From: Flavobacterium hungaricum
GTDB taxonomy: Bacteria > Bacteroidota > Bacteroidia > Flavobacteriales > Flavobacteriaceae
DNA: 64,000 nucleotides
Direction of reading: 5' to 3'
Assembly: GCF_015182285.1 (NCBI RefSeq)
Contig: NZ_PRDM01000001.1
Coordinates: 1,550,001 to 1,614,000 of the forward strand
The notes below the pieces were generated by a model. It had not been told where the DNA came from and did no database searches. It was given only the letters and a program-made list of their open reading frames with translations. The translations under genes and the position numbers were made by a program. Each line of letters begins with the position of its first letter. Position 1 is the first letter of the stretch. This document shows, in pieces, positions 1 through 8,348 of this stretch.

Positions 1-415
1 GAATTTCATTAAAACCAAATTTTGTATATAAATGTATAGCAGGAAGTAATTTGGTATTTGAATATAAAAATAGTCTTTTGATTTTGTGTTCTTTAGCAAA
101 TTCAATGCAATGGGTCAAAAATTTGTTTCCGATTCCAAGTCCTTGTGCTTTATCCGAAACGGCCATTTTGCTTAATTCAAAAGTTTCATTGTCAGATTTT
201 AAAAGCGAAAAAGTTCCTAAAATTTCATCATTGTATTTTGCGTAAAAAATAAATCCTCCCTTATCAATAATTTCTTCTTTTGGATTTGAAAGTGTCAATT
301 CGTCTTTTTCTTCTACTTTAAAGTATTTTTCCAGCCACTCTTTGTTTAGAATTTTGATGTGTTCTTTTAAATCTTCCGAAAATGCGATTATTTCTAAGGT
401 ACTTTTGGTATCCAT
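1..415 (-). CDS. GNAT family N-acetyltransferase (partial, C-terminus outside window)
   Basis: Reading the minus strand from an ATG at 415 gives an open frame that runs off the left edge, so the C-terminus is missing. The protein begins MDTKSTLEIIAF and shows the GNAT fold: a first strand and helix, the strand segment ILGTFSLLK, then the acetyl-CoA loop motif V-S-D-K-A-Q-G-L-G-I-G-N-K (the Q/R-x-x-G-x-G/A signature), followed by a helix and the late segment LYTKFGFNEI typical of motif B. Proteins of this family transfer an acetyl group from acetyl-CoA to an amine; the substrate cannot be told from sequence. It lies upstream of tsaE on the same strand, about 100 bp away across a repeat-filled gap. 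The family call is firm, the substrate unknown. Confidence 0.85.
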   Translation of the reverse strand, partial: MDTKSTLEIIAFSEDLKEHIKILNKEWLEKYFKVEEKDELTLSNPKEEIIDKGGFIFYAKYNDEILGTFSLLKSDNETFELSKMAVSDKAQGLGIGNKFLTHCIEFAKEHKIKRLFLYSNTKLLPAIHLYTKFGFNEI

Positions 416-437
416 ACTAGTTATGTTATTTTTTGTG

Positions 438-518
438 CCTCTTTGTGAGATTCTTTGCGAAACTTTGTGAAATTATTTCGCCAAGATTCTCAAAGGTTTC
501 AACGGAGATTCTCAAAGA
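438..518. repeat. Stuttered palindromic spacer (family TTTGTGAGATTC/GATTCTCAAAG)
   Basis: The gap between the GNAT gene and tsaE holds words such as CTTTGTGAGATTC and CTTTGCGAAACTTTGTG, followed by the inverse words AAGATTCTCAAAG and GAGATTCTCAAAG. The arms can pair into a long imperfect hairpin. It has the same architecture as the spacers inside the his and ilv operons but a different word. Confidence 0.6.
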
Positions 519-520
519 TT

Positions 521-928
521 TTATTGAAGTTTCAATTCTCTTTTTCCGTCTTCCAATAATTCGATAGAAATAGTGGAATGTTCTTCAGGGATTAAACTTT
601 CAATTTTTTCTGACCATTCTATAAAACACCAATTTCCAGAATACAAGTAATCGTCAACACCCATATCCAGGGCTTCGGTTTCTTGTTTTATACGGTAAAA
701 ATCAAAGTGATAGACTTTTTTACCATTTGGAATTTGATATTCATTTACTAAAGAAAAAGTCGGACTGCTGGTAGCGTCAGTGATTCCAAGACTTTTACAT
801 AACTGTTTGATTAAAGTAGTTTTGCCAACACCCATTTCACCATTAAAGAGAATGATTTTGCTAGGATTTTGAGCCAGGATCTGCTCGGCAGTTTCTTGAA
901 TTTGATCTAAAGTAAAAGTGATCGTCAT
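521..928 (-). CDS. tsaE: tRNA threonylcarbamoyladenosine biosynthesis ATPase TsaE
   Basis: This 135-residue protein matches the usual length of TsaE, the P-loop ATPase that works with TsaB and TsaD to attach threonylcarbamoyl to A37 of ANN-decoding tRNAs in the cytoplasm. The Walker A motif GEMGVGKTT lies near residues 30-38, the switch segment SSPTFSLVNEY follows, then HFDFYR (Walker B-like) and the conserved end CFIEWSEKI. The start ATG at 928 gives the typical short N-terminus before the P-loop. It is downstream of porX on the same strand, but a 249-bp gap full of repeats separates them, so separate transcription is possible. Identification is secure. Confidence 0.95.
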   Translation of the reverse strand: MTITFTLDQIQETAEQILAQNPSKIILFNGEMGVGKTTLIKQLCKSLGITDATSSPTFSLVNEYQIPNGKKVYHFDFYRIKQETEALDMGVDDYLYSGNWCFIEWSEKIESLIPEEHSTISIELLEDGKRELKLQ

Positions 929-949
929 TTTGTGGTGTTTTTTATGCTA

Positions 950-1009
950 CGAATTTCACAAATTCTAATGAATTAATCTAGAATAATTTGTAGAAATTTG
1001 TGCAATTCG
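950..1009. repeat. Inverted-word palindrome between porX and tsaE
   Basis: CGAATTTCACAAATTCTA at 950-967 is echoed in inverse orientation by TAGAAATTTGTGCAATTCG at 991-1009, giving an imperfect stem with a loop of about 23 nt. It belongs to the same general class as the other intergenic palindromes in this window. Confidence 0.6.
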
Positions 1010-1062
1010 CAGTAAATAAATATCCTTCTTAATTGTTTTTTCGCGTAAGCGTAATATATTTT

Positions 1063-1172
1063 TAGCCACAGATTCAAGCATTAAAATGATTTTTTGAATC
1101 AGTTTTAATCTTTGAAATCTGCGGCATTTTTTATCTGAATCAATCTGCGAAAATTCGAGAATTCGCGGCTAA
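1063..1172. repeat. Single diverged copy of the GCCAC...GTGGC hairpin element
   Basis: The segment starts GCCACAGATTC and ends ATTCGCGGC, and contains AAAATGATTTTTTG, TTTAATCTTTGAAATCTGCGG and AATCTGCG. The same landmarks, in the same order, make up the tandem array between hisC and hisB (around 38562-39418). I read this as a distant single copy of that element. It sits just 3' of the porX stop codon. Confidence 0.5.
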
Positions 1173-1177
1173 TAAAA

Positions 1178-2731
1178 TTATTTAGGATTAAAAACCAAAA
1201 ATGGGATAATCATTTCTTCCAAAGAAATTCCACCGTGCTGGTAGGTGTTTTTGTAATAACTAACATAATGGTTGTAATTGTTTACATAGGCTAAAAAGAA
1301 ATCATTTTTAGCAAAAATAAACGAGCTGCTCATGTTAATAGCGGGTAAACCAATAGTTTTAGGTTCTTTTACTACGTAAACATCTTTTTGTTCGTACGTT
1401 AAGCTTCTTCCGGTTTTGTAACGCAGATTTAGACTTGTATTTTTGTCTCCAACCACTTTTGACGGGTTTTTCACATTGATGGTTCCATGATCCGTTGTTA
1501 GGATTAGTTTGAAACCTAAAAGCTGTGCTTGTTGAATAATTTCCAGCAAGGGGGAATTTTTAAACCAGCTCAAGGTTAACGAACGATAAGCTTTGTCATC
1601 AGAAGCCAGTTCTTTTACCACTTCCATCTCTGTTTTAGCATGCGAAAGCATGTCTACAAAATTATAAACTACGGTAACTAAATCATTTCCTTTTAATGCT
1701 TTAAAGTTTTCAGCCAGTTTTTTTCCACCTGCATAATTGGTGATTTTAAAGTAATCTTCTTTAATATTTAATCCCAAACGTTTTAATTGAGCCGATAAAA
1801 ATTCTGCTTCATAAAGATTTTTTCCGCCGTCCTCTACATCATTTTTCCAATATTCAGGGTGCTTTTTTTCCATTTCCAAAGGCATTAATCCAGAGAAAAT
1901 AGAGTTTCTGGCATATTGCGTAGCAGTTGGCAGAATAGAGTAGTACGGAACTTCTTTTTCTAGTTTGTAGTAATTTGAAATTACAGTTTCAAAAGATTTC
2001 CATTGGTCATAACGCAGGTTGTCAATTACAACAAAAAGAATTGGTTTGTCTTTCTTTTTTATCTCCGGAACAACTAATTCTTTAAATAAAGTATTGGACA
2101 TTACAGGCTTTTCAGCTTTTGGTTCAAACCAGTCTTCGTAATTTCTCTCAATAAATTTTCCGAATTGTGAATTGGCTTCCACTTTTTGAGATTCCAAAAT
2201 TTCAATCATTGCCGTATCGTTAATGTCTTCTAATTTTAGTTCCCAAAAAATTAATTTTTTATAAAGTTCCACCCAGTCTTCATAAGAATTCACCATGGCT
2301 AATTCCATAGAAATTTTTCTAAATTCTTTCTGATAATCTAAGGTTGTTTTTTCTGTAATTAACCTCGAATCGTCTAAGTTTTTCTTTAAACTCAACAAAA
2401 TCTGATTCGGATTTACTGGTTTAATTAAGTAATCGGCTATTTTAGAGCCAATTGCTTCTTCCATTATATATTCTTCCTCACTTTTGGTAATCATAATCAT
2501 CGGAATGGCTGATTTTTTTTCTTTCATTTCAGAAAGTGTTTCCAAACCGCTCATTCCAGGCATATTTTCATCCAAAAAAACAATGTCAAAATTATCTTCT
2601 TCAAATAAAGTTATAGCATCAAGACCGTTGTTACAAGTAGTTACGGCGTAGTTTTTCTTTTCTAAAAATAATATATGAGGCTTTAAAAGATCGATCTCGT
2701 CATCGACCCAAAGTATTTTAATCTTATCCAT
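1178..2731 (-). CDS. porX: PorX, response regulator with PglZ/alkaline-phosphatase-like domain (type IX secretion regulator)
   Basis: The protein has an N-terminal receiver domain (about residues 1-120): VDDE near residue 10, phosphoacceptor Asp in VFLDENMPG, and conserved K in YLIKPVNP. A linker leads to a C-terminal PglZ domain of the alkaline phosphatase superfamily, with FVVIDNLRYDQWK and LILTTDHGT as candidate metal-binding segments. This architecture is that of PorX, which with sensor PorY and sigma factor SigP controls type IX secretion genes in Porphyromonas and flavobacteria; the PglZ domain is reported to act as a phosphodiesterase. A longer reading from a TTG at 2737 exists, but the ATG at 2731 (MDKIKILWVDDE) gives the normal receiver N-terminus and is preferred. 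A -7 element ends four bases upstream, so the mRNA may be leaderless. tsaE lies downstream. Confidence 0.93.
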   Translation of the reverse strand: MDKIKILWVDDEIDLLKPHILFLEKKNYAVTTCNNGLDAITLFEEDNFDIVFLDENMPGMSGLETLSEMKEKKSAIPMIMITKSEEEYIMEEAIGSKIADYLIKPVNPNQILLSLKKNLDDSRLITEKTTLDYQKEFRKISMELAMVNSYEDWVELYKKLIFWELKLEDINDTAMIEILESQKVEANSQFGKFIERNYEDWFEPKAEKPVMSNTLFKELVVPEIKKKDKPILFVVIDNLRYDQWKSFETVISNYYKLEKEVPYYSILPTATQYARNSIFSGLMPLEMEKKHPEYWKNDVEDGGKNLYEAEFLSAQLKRLGLNIKEDYFKITNYAGGKKLAENFKALKGNDLVTVVYNFVDMLSHAKTEMEVVKELASDDKAYRSLTLSWFKNSPLLEIIQQAQLLGFKLILTTDHGTINVKNPSKVVGDKNTSLNLRYKTGRSLTYEQKDVYVVKEPKTIGLPAINMSSSFIFAKNDFFLAYVNNYNHYVSYYKNTYQHGGISLEEMIIPFLVFNPK

Positions 2732-2734
2732 AAA

Positions 2735-2742
2735 CAAATTTA
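2735..2742 (-). promoter_or_regulatory. -7 promoter element (TAAATTTG) for porX
   Basis: On the minus strand TAAATTTG matches the Bacteroidota -7 consensus TAnnTTTG and ends four bases before the porX ATG. No TTG -33 element stands at the usual distance. If used, transcription would begin at or within a few bases of the start codon. Confidence 0.4.
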
Positions 2743-2923
2743 ATTTTACTGCAATTTAAAGCTATAGAACTTAAAAAGTATTAAAAATAGTATAAAATTA
2801 TAAAAGATAAATGATGATTTTATTTAAGTTTTTTTATGCTTAAAATACAGTTTGTTGATTATCAAACTACTTTACAGATTGATTTTTAAATTAAAAAGAC
2901 CAAACTCTTTATGGTTATTTACT

Positions 2924-2931
2924 TATATTTG
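2924..2931 (+). promoter_or_regulatory. -7 promoter element (TATATTTG) for the HD hydrolase gene
   Basis: TATATTTG matches the TAnnTTTG consensus and lies 23 bases before the GTG start at 2955. There is no clear TTG at the -33 position. The upstream gap also holds the short palindrome TTGATTATCAA near 2853, also seen near 21307. Confidence 0.45.
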
Positions 2932-2954
2932 TTGACCTAAAAAATAACCATAGA

Positions 2955-4184
2955 GTGACTCAGATCAATAAATTAAAAATATTCAATGATCCTATATACG
3001 GCTTTATTACGATTCCAAACGAGCTGATTTATGATTTAATTCAACATCCTTATTTTCAGCGTTTACGACGTATTTCGCAGATGGGTTTGTCGTATTTGGT
3101 GTATCCGGGTGCAAATCATACGCGTTTTCATCATGCTTTGGGCTGTATGCATTTGATGCAGAAAACCATTAATACACTTCGTTTTAAAGAGGTTGCCATT
3201 TCTCAAGACGAAGAAAATGCGTTGTTAATTGCTATTTTACTCCACGACATTGGTCATGGACCTTTTTCTCATGCAATGGAAAGAAGTATTGTAGAAGATG
3301 TGCATCATGAGGCTATTTCTTTATTGTTTATGAATCAGCTTAATGAAGAATTTGAAGGCCGATTAAGTCTGGCAATTCAGGTTTTTAAAGGAGAATACCA
3401 CAGAAAATTCATGCTGCAGCTGATTTCAAGCCAGTTAGATATGGATCGAATGGATTATCTTAAACGAGATAGTTTTTACACTGGTGTTGCAGAGGGTAAT
3501 GTGAATTCTGAACGTTTGATTCAGATGATGAATGTTGTAAATGATGTTTTGGTTATAGAAGAAAAAGGAATTTATTCTGTAGAAAAATTTCTTTTATCCA
3601 GACGATTGATGTATTGGCAGGCTTACCTTCATAAGACAAGTTTGGTAGCCGAATTGATTTTGATGAAAGTTTTAAAGAGAGCTAAAGAGTTGGTTTTAAA
3701 AGGAATTAATCTTCCTTGCAGCGAACCTCTTTCGTACTTTATGCATAATAAAATTTCTTTAGAAGATTTTGATGCTCAAAATTTAGATTTGTTTTCGCAA
3801 TTAGATGATTTTGATATTATCAGCGCGCTCAAGACATGGCAGAGACAAGACGATTTTGTTTTAAGCACATTGAGTAAAATGATCATTAACAGAGATTTGC
3901 TTAAAATTAAAATGAGTGCAGAAAAAGTTTCTGCAGAAGAATCTCAAGCGTTAAAGGAGGAGTTTGCAGAAGAGCATAAAATTTCGCAATTAGAAGCAGG
4001 ATATTTTATTTTTAGAGGAAAAATCAAGAATCAGGCGTATAGTAAAGAGGCAGAACCCATACGAATTTTGAAAAAAGATAAAACAATTGAGGATGTTGTA
4101 GAAGCATCTGACCAGCTGAACCTGAAATCTTTATCCAAATTGGTTACAAAATATTATATCTGTTTTCCAAAACAACTTATCTAA
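2955..4184 (+). CDS. HD-domain phosphohydrolase (dNTPase/SAMHD1-like)
   Basis: This 409-residue protein carries an HD domain in its N-terminal third: RFHHALG supplies the first His, LLHDIGHGPFSH the HD pair and following His residues, and DMDRMDYLKRDS the downstream Asp region. The spacing resembles the SAMHD1/YdhJ-type HD proteins of Bacteroidota that are predicted metal-dependent phosphohydrolases of nucleotides. The C-terminal part is helical with no domain I recognise. The start is GTG at 2955, since no ATG precedes the conserved N-terminal segment KIFNDPIYGFI. It faces away from porX and ends 39 bp before lpxD, which has its own -7 element. The substrate is not determined from sequence. 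Confidence 0.85.
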   Translation: MTQINKLKIFNDPIYGFITIPNELIYDLIQHPYFQRLRRISQMGLSYLVYPGANHTRFHHALGCMHLMQKTINTLRFKEVAISQDEENALLIAILLHDIGHGPFSHAMERSIVEDVHHEAISLLFMNQLNEEFEGRLSLAIQVFKGEYHRKFMLQLISSQLDMDRMDYLKRDSFYTGVAEGNVNSERLIQMMNVVNDVLVIEEKGIYSVEKFLLSRRLMYWQAYLHKTSLVAELILMKVLKRAKELVLKGINLPCSEPLSYFMHNKISLEDFDAQNLDLFSQLDDFDIISALKTWQRQDDFVLSTLSKMIINRDLLKIKMSAEKVSAEESQALKEEFAEEHKISQLEAGYFIFRGKIKNQAYSKEAEPIRILKKDKTIEDVVEASDQLNLKSLSKLVTKYYICFPKQLI

Positions 4185-4210
4185 AATTAACATTTAAAAC
4201 CTATTTTTTA

Positions 4211-4218
4211 TATTTTTG
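4211..4218 (+). promoter_or_regulatory. -7 promoter element (TATTTTTG) just before lpxD
   Basis: TATTTTTG fits TAnnTTTG and ends only five bases before the lpxD ATG at 4224, so initiation there would give an almost leaderless transcript for the lipid A cluster. No TTG is found 17-23 bases upstream. Confidence 0.4.
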
Positions 4219-4223
4219 TCGCG

Positions 4224-5267
4224 ATGAAATTTACAGCAGAACAAATAGCAGGAATTTTAGAAGGAGAAGTTGTTGGAAATCCCAATGCAGAAGTTTCTCG
4301 ACTTTCTAAGATCGAAGAAGGAGAGGAAGGGTCTCTGACTTTTTTGGCAAATCCAAAATATATAAATCATATATATACCACAAAAGCTACCGTAACTATT
4401 GTTAATGACAGCTTTGTTCCAGAAGCAGCAATCACTACTACTTTGATAAAAGTAGAGGATGCTTATAAATCTTTTTCTAAACTTTTAGAGTTTTACAATC
4501 AGGTAAAATTAAACAAAAACGGAATTGAAGCTAATTCTTTTATTTCTGAAGGGACTAAGTATGGAGAAAATCTATATTTAGGAAGTTTTAGTTATATCGG
4601 ACAGAATGTAGTTTTGGGTAATAATGTAAAAATATATCCAAACAGTTTTATTGGAGACAATGTTGTTATTGGAGATAATGTTTTTGTATTTGCAGGAGCA
4701 AAAATCTATTCTGAAACAATAATTGGAAATAACTGTACGATCCATTCGGGTACTATTATAGGTGCAGACGGTTTTGGTTTTGCGCCAAATGAAGATGGAG
4801 AATATAACAAAGTACCGCAGATTGGTAATGTTATAATAGAAGATAATGTTGATATTGGTGCTAATACAACGGTAGACAGAGCAACACTAGGTTCTACAAT
4901 TATTAGAAAAGGTGTCAAATTAGACAATCAAATTCAGATTGCTCATAATGTAGAAGTGGGAAAAAATACTGTAATTGCTGCGCAGACAGGAGTAGCAGGT
5001 TCTACAAAAATTGGAGAAAACTGTATGATTGGAGGGCAGGTTGGTATTGCAGGCCACTTAACAATAGGTAACAATGTACGTGTTCAAGCACAGTCGGGAA
5101 TTGCCAGAAACATTAAAGATGATGAAGTGTTGCAGGGCAGTCCTACATTTGGTTTGAGCGATTTTAGCAAATCATATGTTCATTTTAAGAATTTGCCAAA
5201 AATTGTTGCGGAGCTAGAAGAATTAAAAAAACAAATAATAAACCCAAAAAATGGAAATAATGGTTAA
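4224..5267 (+). CDS. lpxD: UDP-3-O-acylglucosamine N-acyltransferase LpxD
   Basis: LpxD adds the N-linked hydroxyacyl chain to UDP-3-O-acylglucosamine, the third step of lipid A synthesis, in the cytoplasm. The 347-residue protein has the N-terminal uridine-binding domain (about 1-100, with TFLANPKY) and a long left-handed beta helix of hexapeptide repeats ([LIV]-G-x-x-x-x) from about residue 105 to 310. The proposed catalytic His lies in [10 protein letters not shown] and the second conserved His in GIAGHLTIG. Length is normal for the family. Its end overlaps the start of lpxC/fabZ by 17 bases, so the two are translationally linked. It heads lpxD-lpxC/fabZ-lpxA. Confidence 0.96.
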   Translation: MKFTAEQIAGILEGEVVGNPNAEVSRLSKIEEGEEGSLTFLANPKYINHIYTTKATVTIVNDSFVPEAAITTTLIKVEDAYKSFSKLLEFYNQVKLNKNGIEANSFISEGTKYGENLYLGSFSYIGQNVVLGNNVKIYPNSFIGDNVVIGDNVFVFAGAKIYSETIIGNNCTIHSGTIIGADGFGFAPNEDGEYNKVPQIGNVIIEDNVDIGANTTVDRATLGSTIIRKGVKLDNQIQIAHNVEVGKNTVIAAQTGVAGSTKIGENCMIGGQVGIAGHLTIGNNVRVQAQSGIARNIKDDEVLQGSPTFGLSDFSKSYVHFKNLPKIVAELEELKKQIINPKNGNNG

Positions 5268-6648
5268 ACAGAAGACCATCAAAAATGAAATTTCACTAAC
5301 AGGAGTTGGATTGCATACTGGAAAAGAAGTTACTATGACTTTTAAACCTGCTCCAATTAATAATGGTTTCACTTTTGTCAGAGTAGATTTGCAAGGTCAG
5401 CCGGTCATTGAGGCTGATGCTAATTATGTTGTAAATACTCAAAGAGGTACTAATCTTGAGAAACTAGGTGTAAAAATTCAAACACCAGAACACGTTTTGG
5501 CTGCAGTAGTTGGCTGCGATTTGGATAATATTATTATTGAATTGAATGCTTCTGAGCTTCCTATTATGGATGGTTCATCAAAATATTTTGTTGAAGCAAT
5601 TGAAAATGCTGGTATAGAAGAACAAGACGCAAGTCGTAATGTTTATGTAGTAAAAGAAGTAATTTCTTTTACTGATGAAGCTACAGGAAGTGAAATTTTG
5701 GTAATGCCAAGCGATGAGTATCAGGTGACTACAATGGTAGATTTTGGTACAAAAGTTTTAGGAACCCAAAATGCAACTCTTAAAAGTTTAGCCGATTTTA
5801 AAGATGAAATTGCAAGTTCAAGAACTTTTAGTTTCTTACACGAATTAGAATCATTATTAGAGCACGGACTTATTAAAGGAGGTGACTTAAATAATGCTAT
5901 TGTATATGTAGATAAAGAAATTTCAGAATCTACAATGGAGAATTTGAAGAAAGCTTTTGGTAAAGACGAGATTTCGGTTAAACCAAATGGTGTTTTAGAT
6001 AATTTGACTTTACACTATCCAAACGAAGCTGCAAGACACAAATTGCTTGACGTAATTGGAGATTTATCTCTTATTGGAGTTCGTATTCAAGGAAAAATTA
6101 TAGCAAATAAACCGGGTCATTTTGTAAATACTCAGTTTGCAAAAAAATTAGCAAAAATCATTAAAATTGAGCAGAGAAATCATGTTCCAACTTATGATTT
6201 AAATCAGGAGCCATTGATGGATATTCACAAGATCATGGCAATGCTTCCTCACAGACCTCCATTTTTGTTGATCGATAGAATTATTGAGATGTCAGATCGT
6301 CATGTGGTTGGTTTAAAGAATGTTACTATGAATGAGAATTTCTTTGTAGGACACTTTCCAGAAGCACCAGTAATGCCGGGAGTTTTGATTGTTGAAGCAA
6401 TGGCACAGACAGGAGGAATTTTGGTTTTAAGCACAGTGCCAGATCCAGAAAATTATTTGACTTACTTTATGAAAATTGATAATGTAAAATTCAAACATAA
6501 AGTATTGCCGGGAGATACCTTAATTTTTAAATGTGAATTGATTTCTCCTATCAGAAGAGGAATCTGTCATATGCAGGCAAATGCTTATGCAAACGGAAAA
6601 TTGGTTACCGAGGCAGAATTAATGGCACAAATTGCAAGAAAACAATAA
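5251..6648 (+). CDS. lpxC/fabZ: Bifunctional UDP-3-O-acyl-GlcNAc deacetylase / 3-hydroxyacyl-ACP dehydratase (LpxC-FabZ fusion)
   Basis: Residues 1-305 are LpxC, the zinc deacetylase committing precursor to lipid [11 protein letters not shown] at the N-terminus, the zinc-binding region [16 protein letters not shown], and the [10 protein letters not shown] segment with another zinc ligand. Residues about 318-465 are FabZ, a dehydratase for 3-hydroxyacyl-ACP: [14 protein letters not shown], then [23 protein letters not shown] with the catalytic His and Glu. The fusion is typical of Bacteroidota and couples lipid A synthesis to fatty acid elongation in one chain. Two starts are possible, ATG 5251 and ATG 5260; both overlap lpxD, and the second ([10 protein letters not shown]) gives the more usual N-terminus. 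Confidence 0.97.
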   Translation: MEIMVKQKTIKNEISLTGVGLHTGKEVTMTFKPAPINNGFTFVRVDLQGQPVIEADANYVVNTQRGTNLEKLGVKIQTPEHVLAAVVGCDLDNIIIELNASELPIMDGSSKYFVEAIENAGIEEQDASRNVYVVKEVISFTDEATGSEILVMPSDEYQVTTMVDFGTKVLGTQNATLKSLADFKDEIASSRTFSFLHELESLLEHGLIKGGDLNNAIVYVDKEISESTMENLKKAFGKDEISVKPNGVLDNLTLHYPNEAARHKLLDVIGDLSLIGVRIQGKIIANKPGHFVNTQFAKKLAKIIKIEQRNHVPTYDLNQEPLMDIHKIMAMLPHRPPFLLIDRIIEMSDRHVVGLKNVTMNENFFVGHFPEAPVMPGVLIVEAMAQTGGILVLSTVPDPENYLTYFMKIDNVKFKHKVLPGDTLIFKCELISPIRRGICHMQANAYANGKLVTEAELMAQIARKQ

Positions 6649-6722
6649 TAAATAATCAAAATTATTGTTTAGGTTTGTTCCCCAAAACCAGACTATTTTA
6701 ATTTAAAATATAAAATACACAG

Positions 6723-7508
6723 ATGAATCAACCATTAGCATATGTTCATCCAGGCGCTAAAATCGCTAAAAATGTTGTAATCGAGCCATTTACGACAATT
6801 CACAATAATGTTGTTATTGGTGACGGTACTTGGATTGGTTCAAACGTAACCATCATGGAAGGTGCTCGAATTGGTAAAAATTGTAATATTTTTCCAGGAG
6901 CAGTAATTTCTGCAGTACCACAAGATTTAAAATTTGGAGGTGAAGATTCTCTTGCTATTATTGGAGACAATTGTACTATTAGAGAGTGTGTTACAATAAA
7001 TAGAGGTACAGTAGCTTCTGGCCAGACCACTATCGGTAACAATTGTTTAGTAATGGCTTATGCTCATATTGCGCACGATTGCGAAATTGGGAACAATGCT
7101 ATTATTGTAAACGGTGTGGCACTTGCTGGTCACGTCGTAGTAGGAAATCATGCGGTAATTGGAGGTTTGGCAGCGATTCATCAGTTTATCCATATTGGTG
7201 ATCATGCAATGATCTCTGGTGGATCTTTGGTAAGAAAAGATGTTCCTCCGTATACAAAAGCGGCTAAAGAACCTTTATCTTATGTTGGTATCAACTCTGT
7301 TGGTCTTAGAAGAAGAGGTTTTAGTACTGAAAAAATTAGAGAAATTCAGGAAATTTACAGAATCCTTTACCAAAAGAATTACAATACAACACAAGCTTTG
7401 AGTATTATTGAGGCTGAAATGGAGGCGACTCCAGAAAGAGACGAAATTCTGGATTTTATCAGAAATTCATCTCGTGGAATTATGAAAGGTTATTCAGGAA
7501 ACTATTAA
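6723..7508 (+). CDS. lpxA: UDP-N-acetylglucosamine O-acyltransferase LpxA
   Basis: LpxA performs the first acyl transfer of lipid A synthesis, from hydroxyacyl-ACP to UDP-GlcNAc. The 261-residue length matches the family (about 260). Hexapeptide repeats form a beta helix over residues 5-185; the catalytic His lies in AYAHIAHDCEIGN near residue 120, and GGLAAIHQFIHIGDHAMISGG carries the other conserved His residues. The C-terminal helical domain contains GLRRRGFSTEKI. It follows lpxC/fabZ by 74 bp and is probably in the same transcript. Confidence 0.97.
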   Translation: MNQPLAYVHPGAKIAKNVVIEPFTTIHNNVVIGDGTWIGSNVTIMEGARIGKNCNIFPGAVISAVPQDLKFGGEDSLAIIGDNCTIRECVTINRGTVASGQTTIGNNCLVMAYAHIAHDCEIGNNAIIVNGVALAGHVVVGNHAVIGGLAAIHQFIHIGDHAMISGGSLVRKDVPPYTKAAKEPLSYVGINSVGLRRRGFSTEKIREIQEIYRILYQKNYNTTQALSIIEAEMEATPERDEILDFIRNSSRGIMKGYSGNY

Positions 7509-7514
7509 TTTTAG

Positions 7515-7532
7515 TCCCGATAGCTATCGGGA
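7515..7532. repeat. Perfect 18-bp palindrome TCCCGATAGCTATCGGGA
   Basis: Directly 3' of lpxA, this sequence equals its own reverse complement over 18 bases. It can form a GC-rich hairpin but has no T-run, so it could serve as an mRNA 3' hairpin rather than a classical terminator. Confidence 0.7.
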
Positions 7533-7654
7533 TAGATTTCTGATTTTAGATTTCTAAACCGTACATTAAAATTGAAAACAGAATTATTACAAATAAATGA
7601 ATGGAGAATTTATTCTTGATGAGAATCTAAAATCTACATTCTAAAATCTAAAAT
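7533..7654. repeat. Stuttered palindromic spacer, lpxA-efp gap (family TCTAAAATC)
   Basis: The left arm at 7533-7556 reads TAGATTTCTGATTTTAGATT onward; the right arm at 7622-7654 repeats GAATCTAAAATCTACATTC and TAAAATCTAAAATAAAA up to eight bases before the efp start. The arms are inverted relative to each other. The same word recurs before hisA and hisI. Confidence 0.65.
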
Positions 7655-7662
7655 AAAAACAA

Positions 7663-8229
7663 ATGGCGTCTACATCAGATATTAGAAACGGATTGTGTAT
7701 TAAATTTAATCACGATATCTATAAAATTATTGAATTTCTTCACGTAAAACCTGGAAAAGGTCCAGCTTTCGTAAGAACAAAATTAAAAAGTTTAACTTCA
7801 GGAAAAGTATTGGATAATACATTTTCTGCAGGTCATAAAATTGATGTAATTCGAGTAGAAACGCATACATTTCAGTATTTATATCCAGAAGGTGATGAAT
7901 TTCACTTTATGAATGCAGAGACTTTTGAGCAGATTTCTTTAAACAAAAACATTCTGGATGCTCCAGATTTGTTGAAAGAAGGAACAAATGTAATGGTTCA
8001 GATCAATACAGAAACAGATTTGCCATTATCTGTAGATATGCCGGCATCTGTAATTCTTGAAGTTACTTATGCAGAACCAGGTGTAAAAGGAAATACAGCT
8101 ACAAATGCTACAAAATCGGCTACAGTAGAAACTGGAGCGTCTGTAAACGTGCCTTTGTTTATTAACGAAGGAGATAAAATTAAAATCGATACTGCTTCTG
8201 GTTCTTACATGGAGCGTGTAAAGGAGTAA
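7663..8229 (+). CDS. efp: Elongation factor P
   Basis: EF-P binds the ribosome next to the peptidyl-tRNA and relieves stalling at proline runs. The 188-residue protein has the KOW-like N-terminal domain (about 1-65) with loop HVKPGKGPAFVRTKLKSL, where the Lys in PGKGP is the modified position in many bacteria; the central OB domain; and the C-terminal OB domain with the signature segment near GDKIKIDTASGSYMERVKE. Length and ends are normal. It lies between two lpx-type genes, a setting that probably reflects conserved flavobacterial gene order more than function. Confidence 0.97.
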   Translation: MASTSDIRNGLCIKFNHDIYKIIEFLHVKPGKGPAFVRTKLKSLTSGKVLDNTFSAGHKIDVIRVETHTFQYLYPEGDEFHFMNAETFEQISLNKNILDAPDLLKEGTNVMVQINTETDLPLSVDMPASVILEVTYAEPGVKGNTATNATKSATVETGASVNVPLFINEGDKIKIDTASGSYMERVKE

Positions 8230-8345
8230 TTCTTAATTGAGATAATTTGACAATGAGTCAATTAGATAATTTGTGAATCGACATAATTTTGTATATTCAC
8301 ATTCTAATTGACTCATTTTCTAATTGACAAATTTTCTAATTATAC
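8230..8345. repeat. Stuttered palindromic spacer, efp-lpxD2 gap (family AATTAGATAATT)
   Basis: The left half contains AATTGAGATAATTTGACAAT and CAATTAGATAATTTG; the right half contains CTAATTGACTCATTTTC, CTAATTGACAAATTTTC and TAATT, i.e. the inverse words, ending a few bases before the next ATG. The same family occurs on both sides of the NIPSNAP gene in the his operon. Confidence 0.65.
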
Positions 8346-8348
8346 TAT

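Noticed and set aside
51-245. 64-codon plus-strand open frame at the window start
   Set aside because: It is antisense to the GNAT acetyltransferase, which shows the real family motifs.
4706-4927. Minus-strand open frames inside lpxD, lpxA and the second lpxD
   Set aside because: Hexapeptide-repeat genes often give long antisense frames; the sense proteins are clear.
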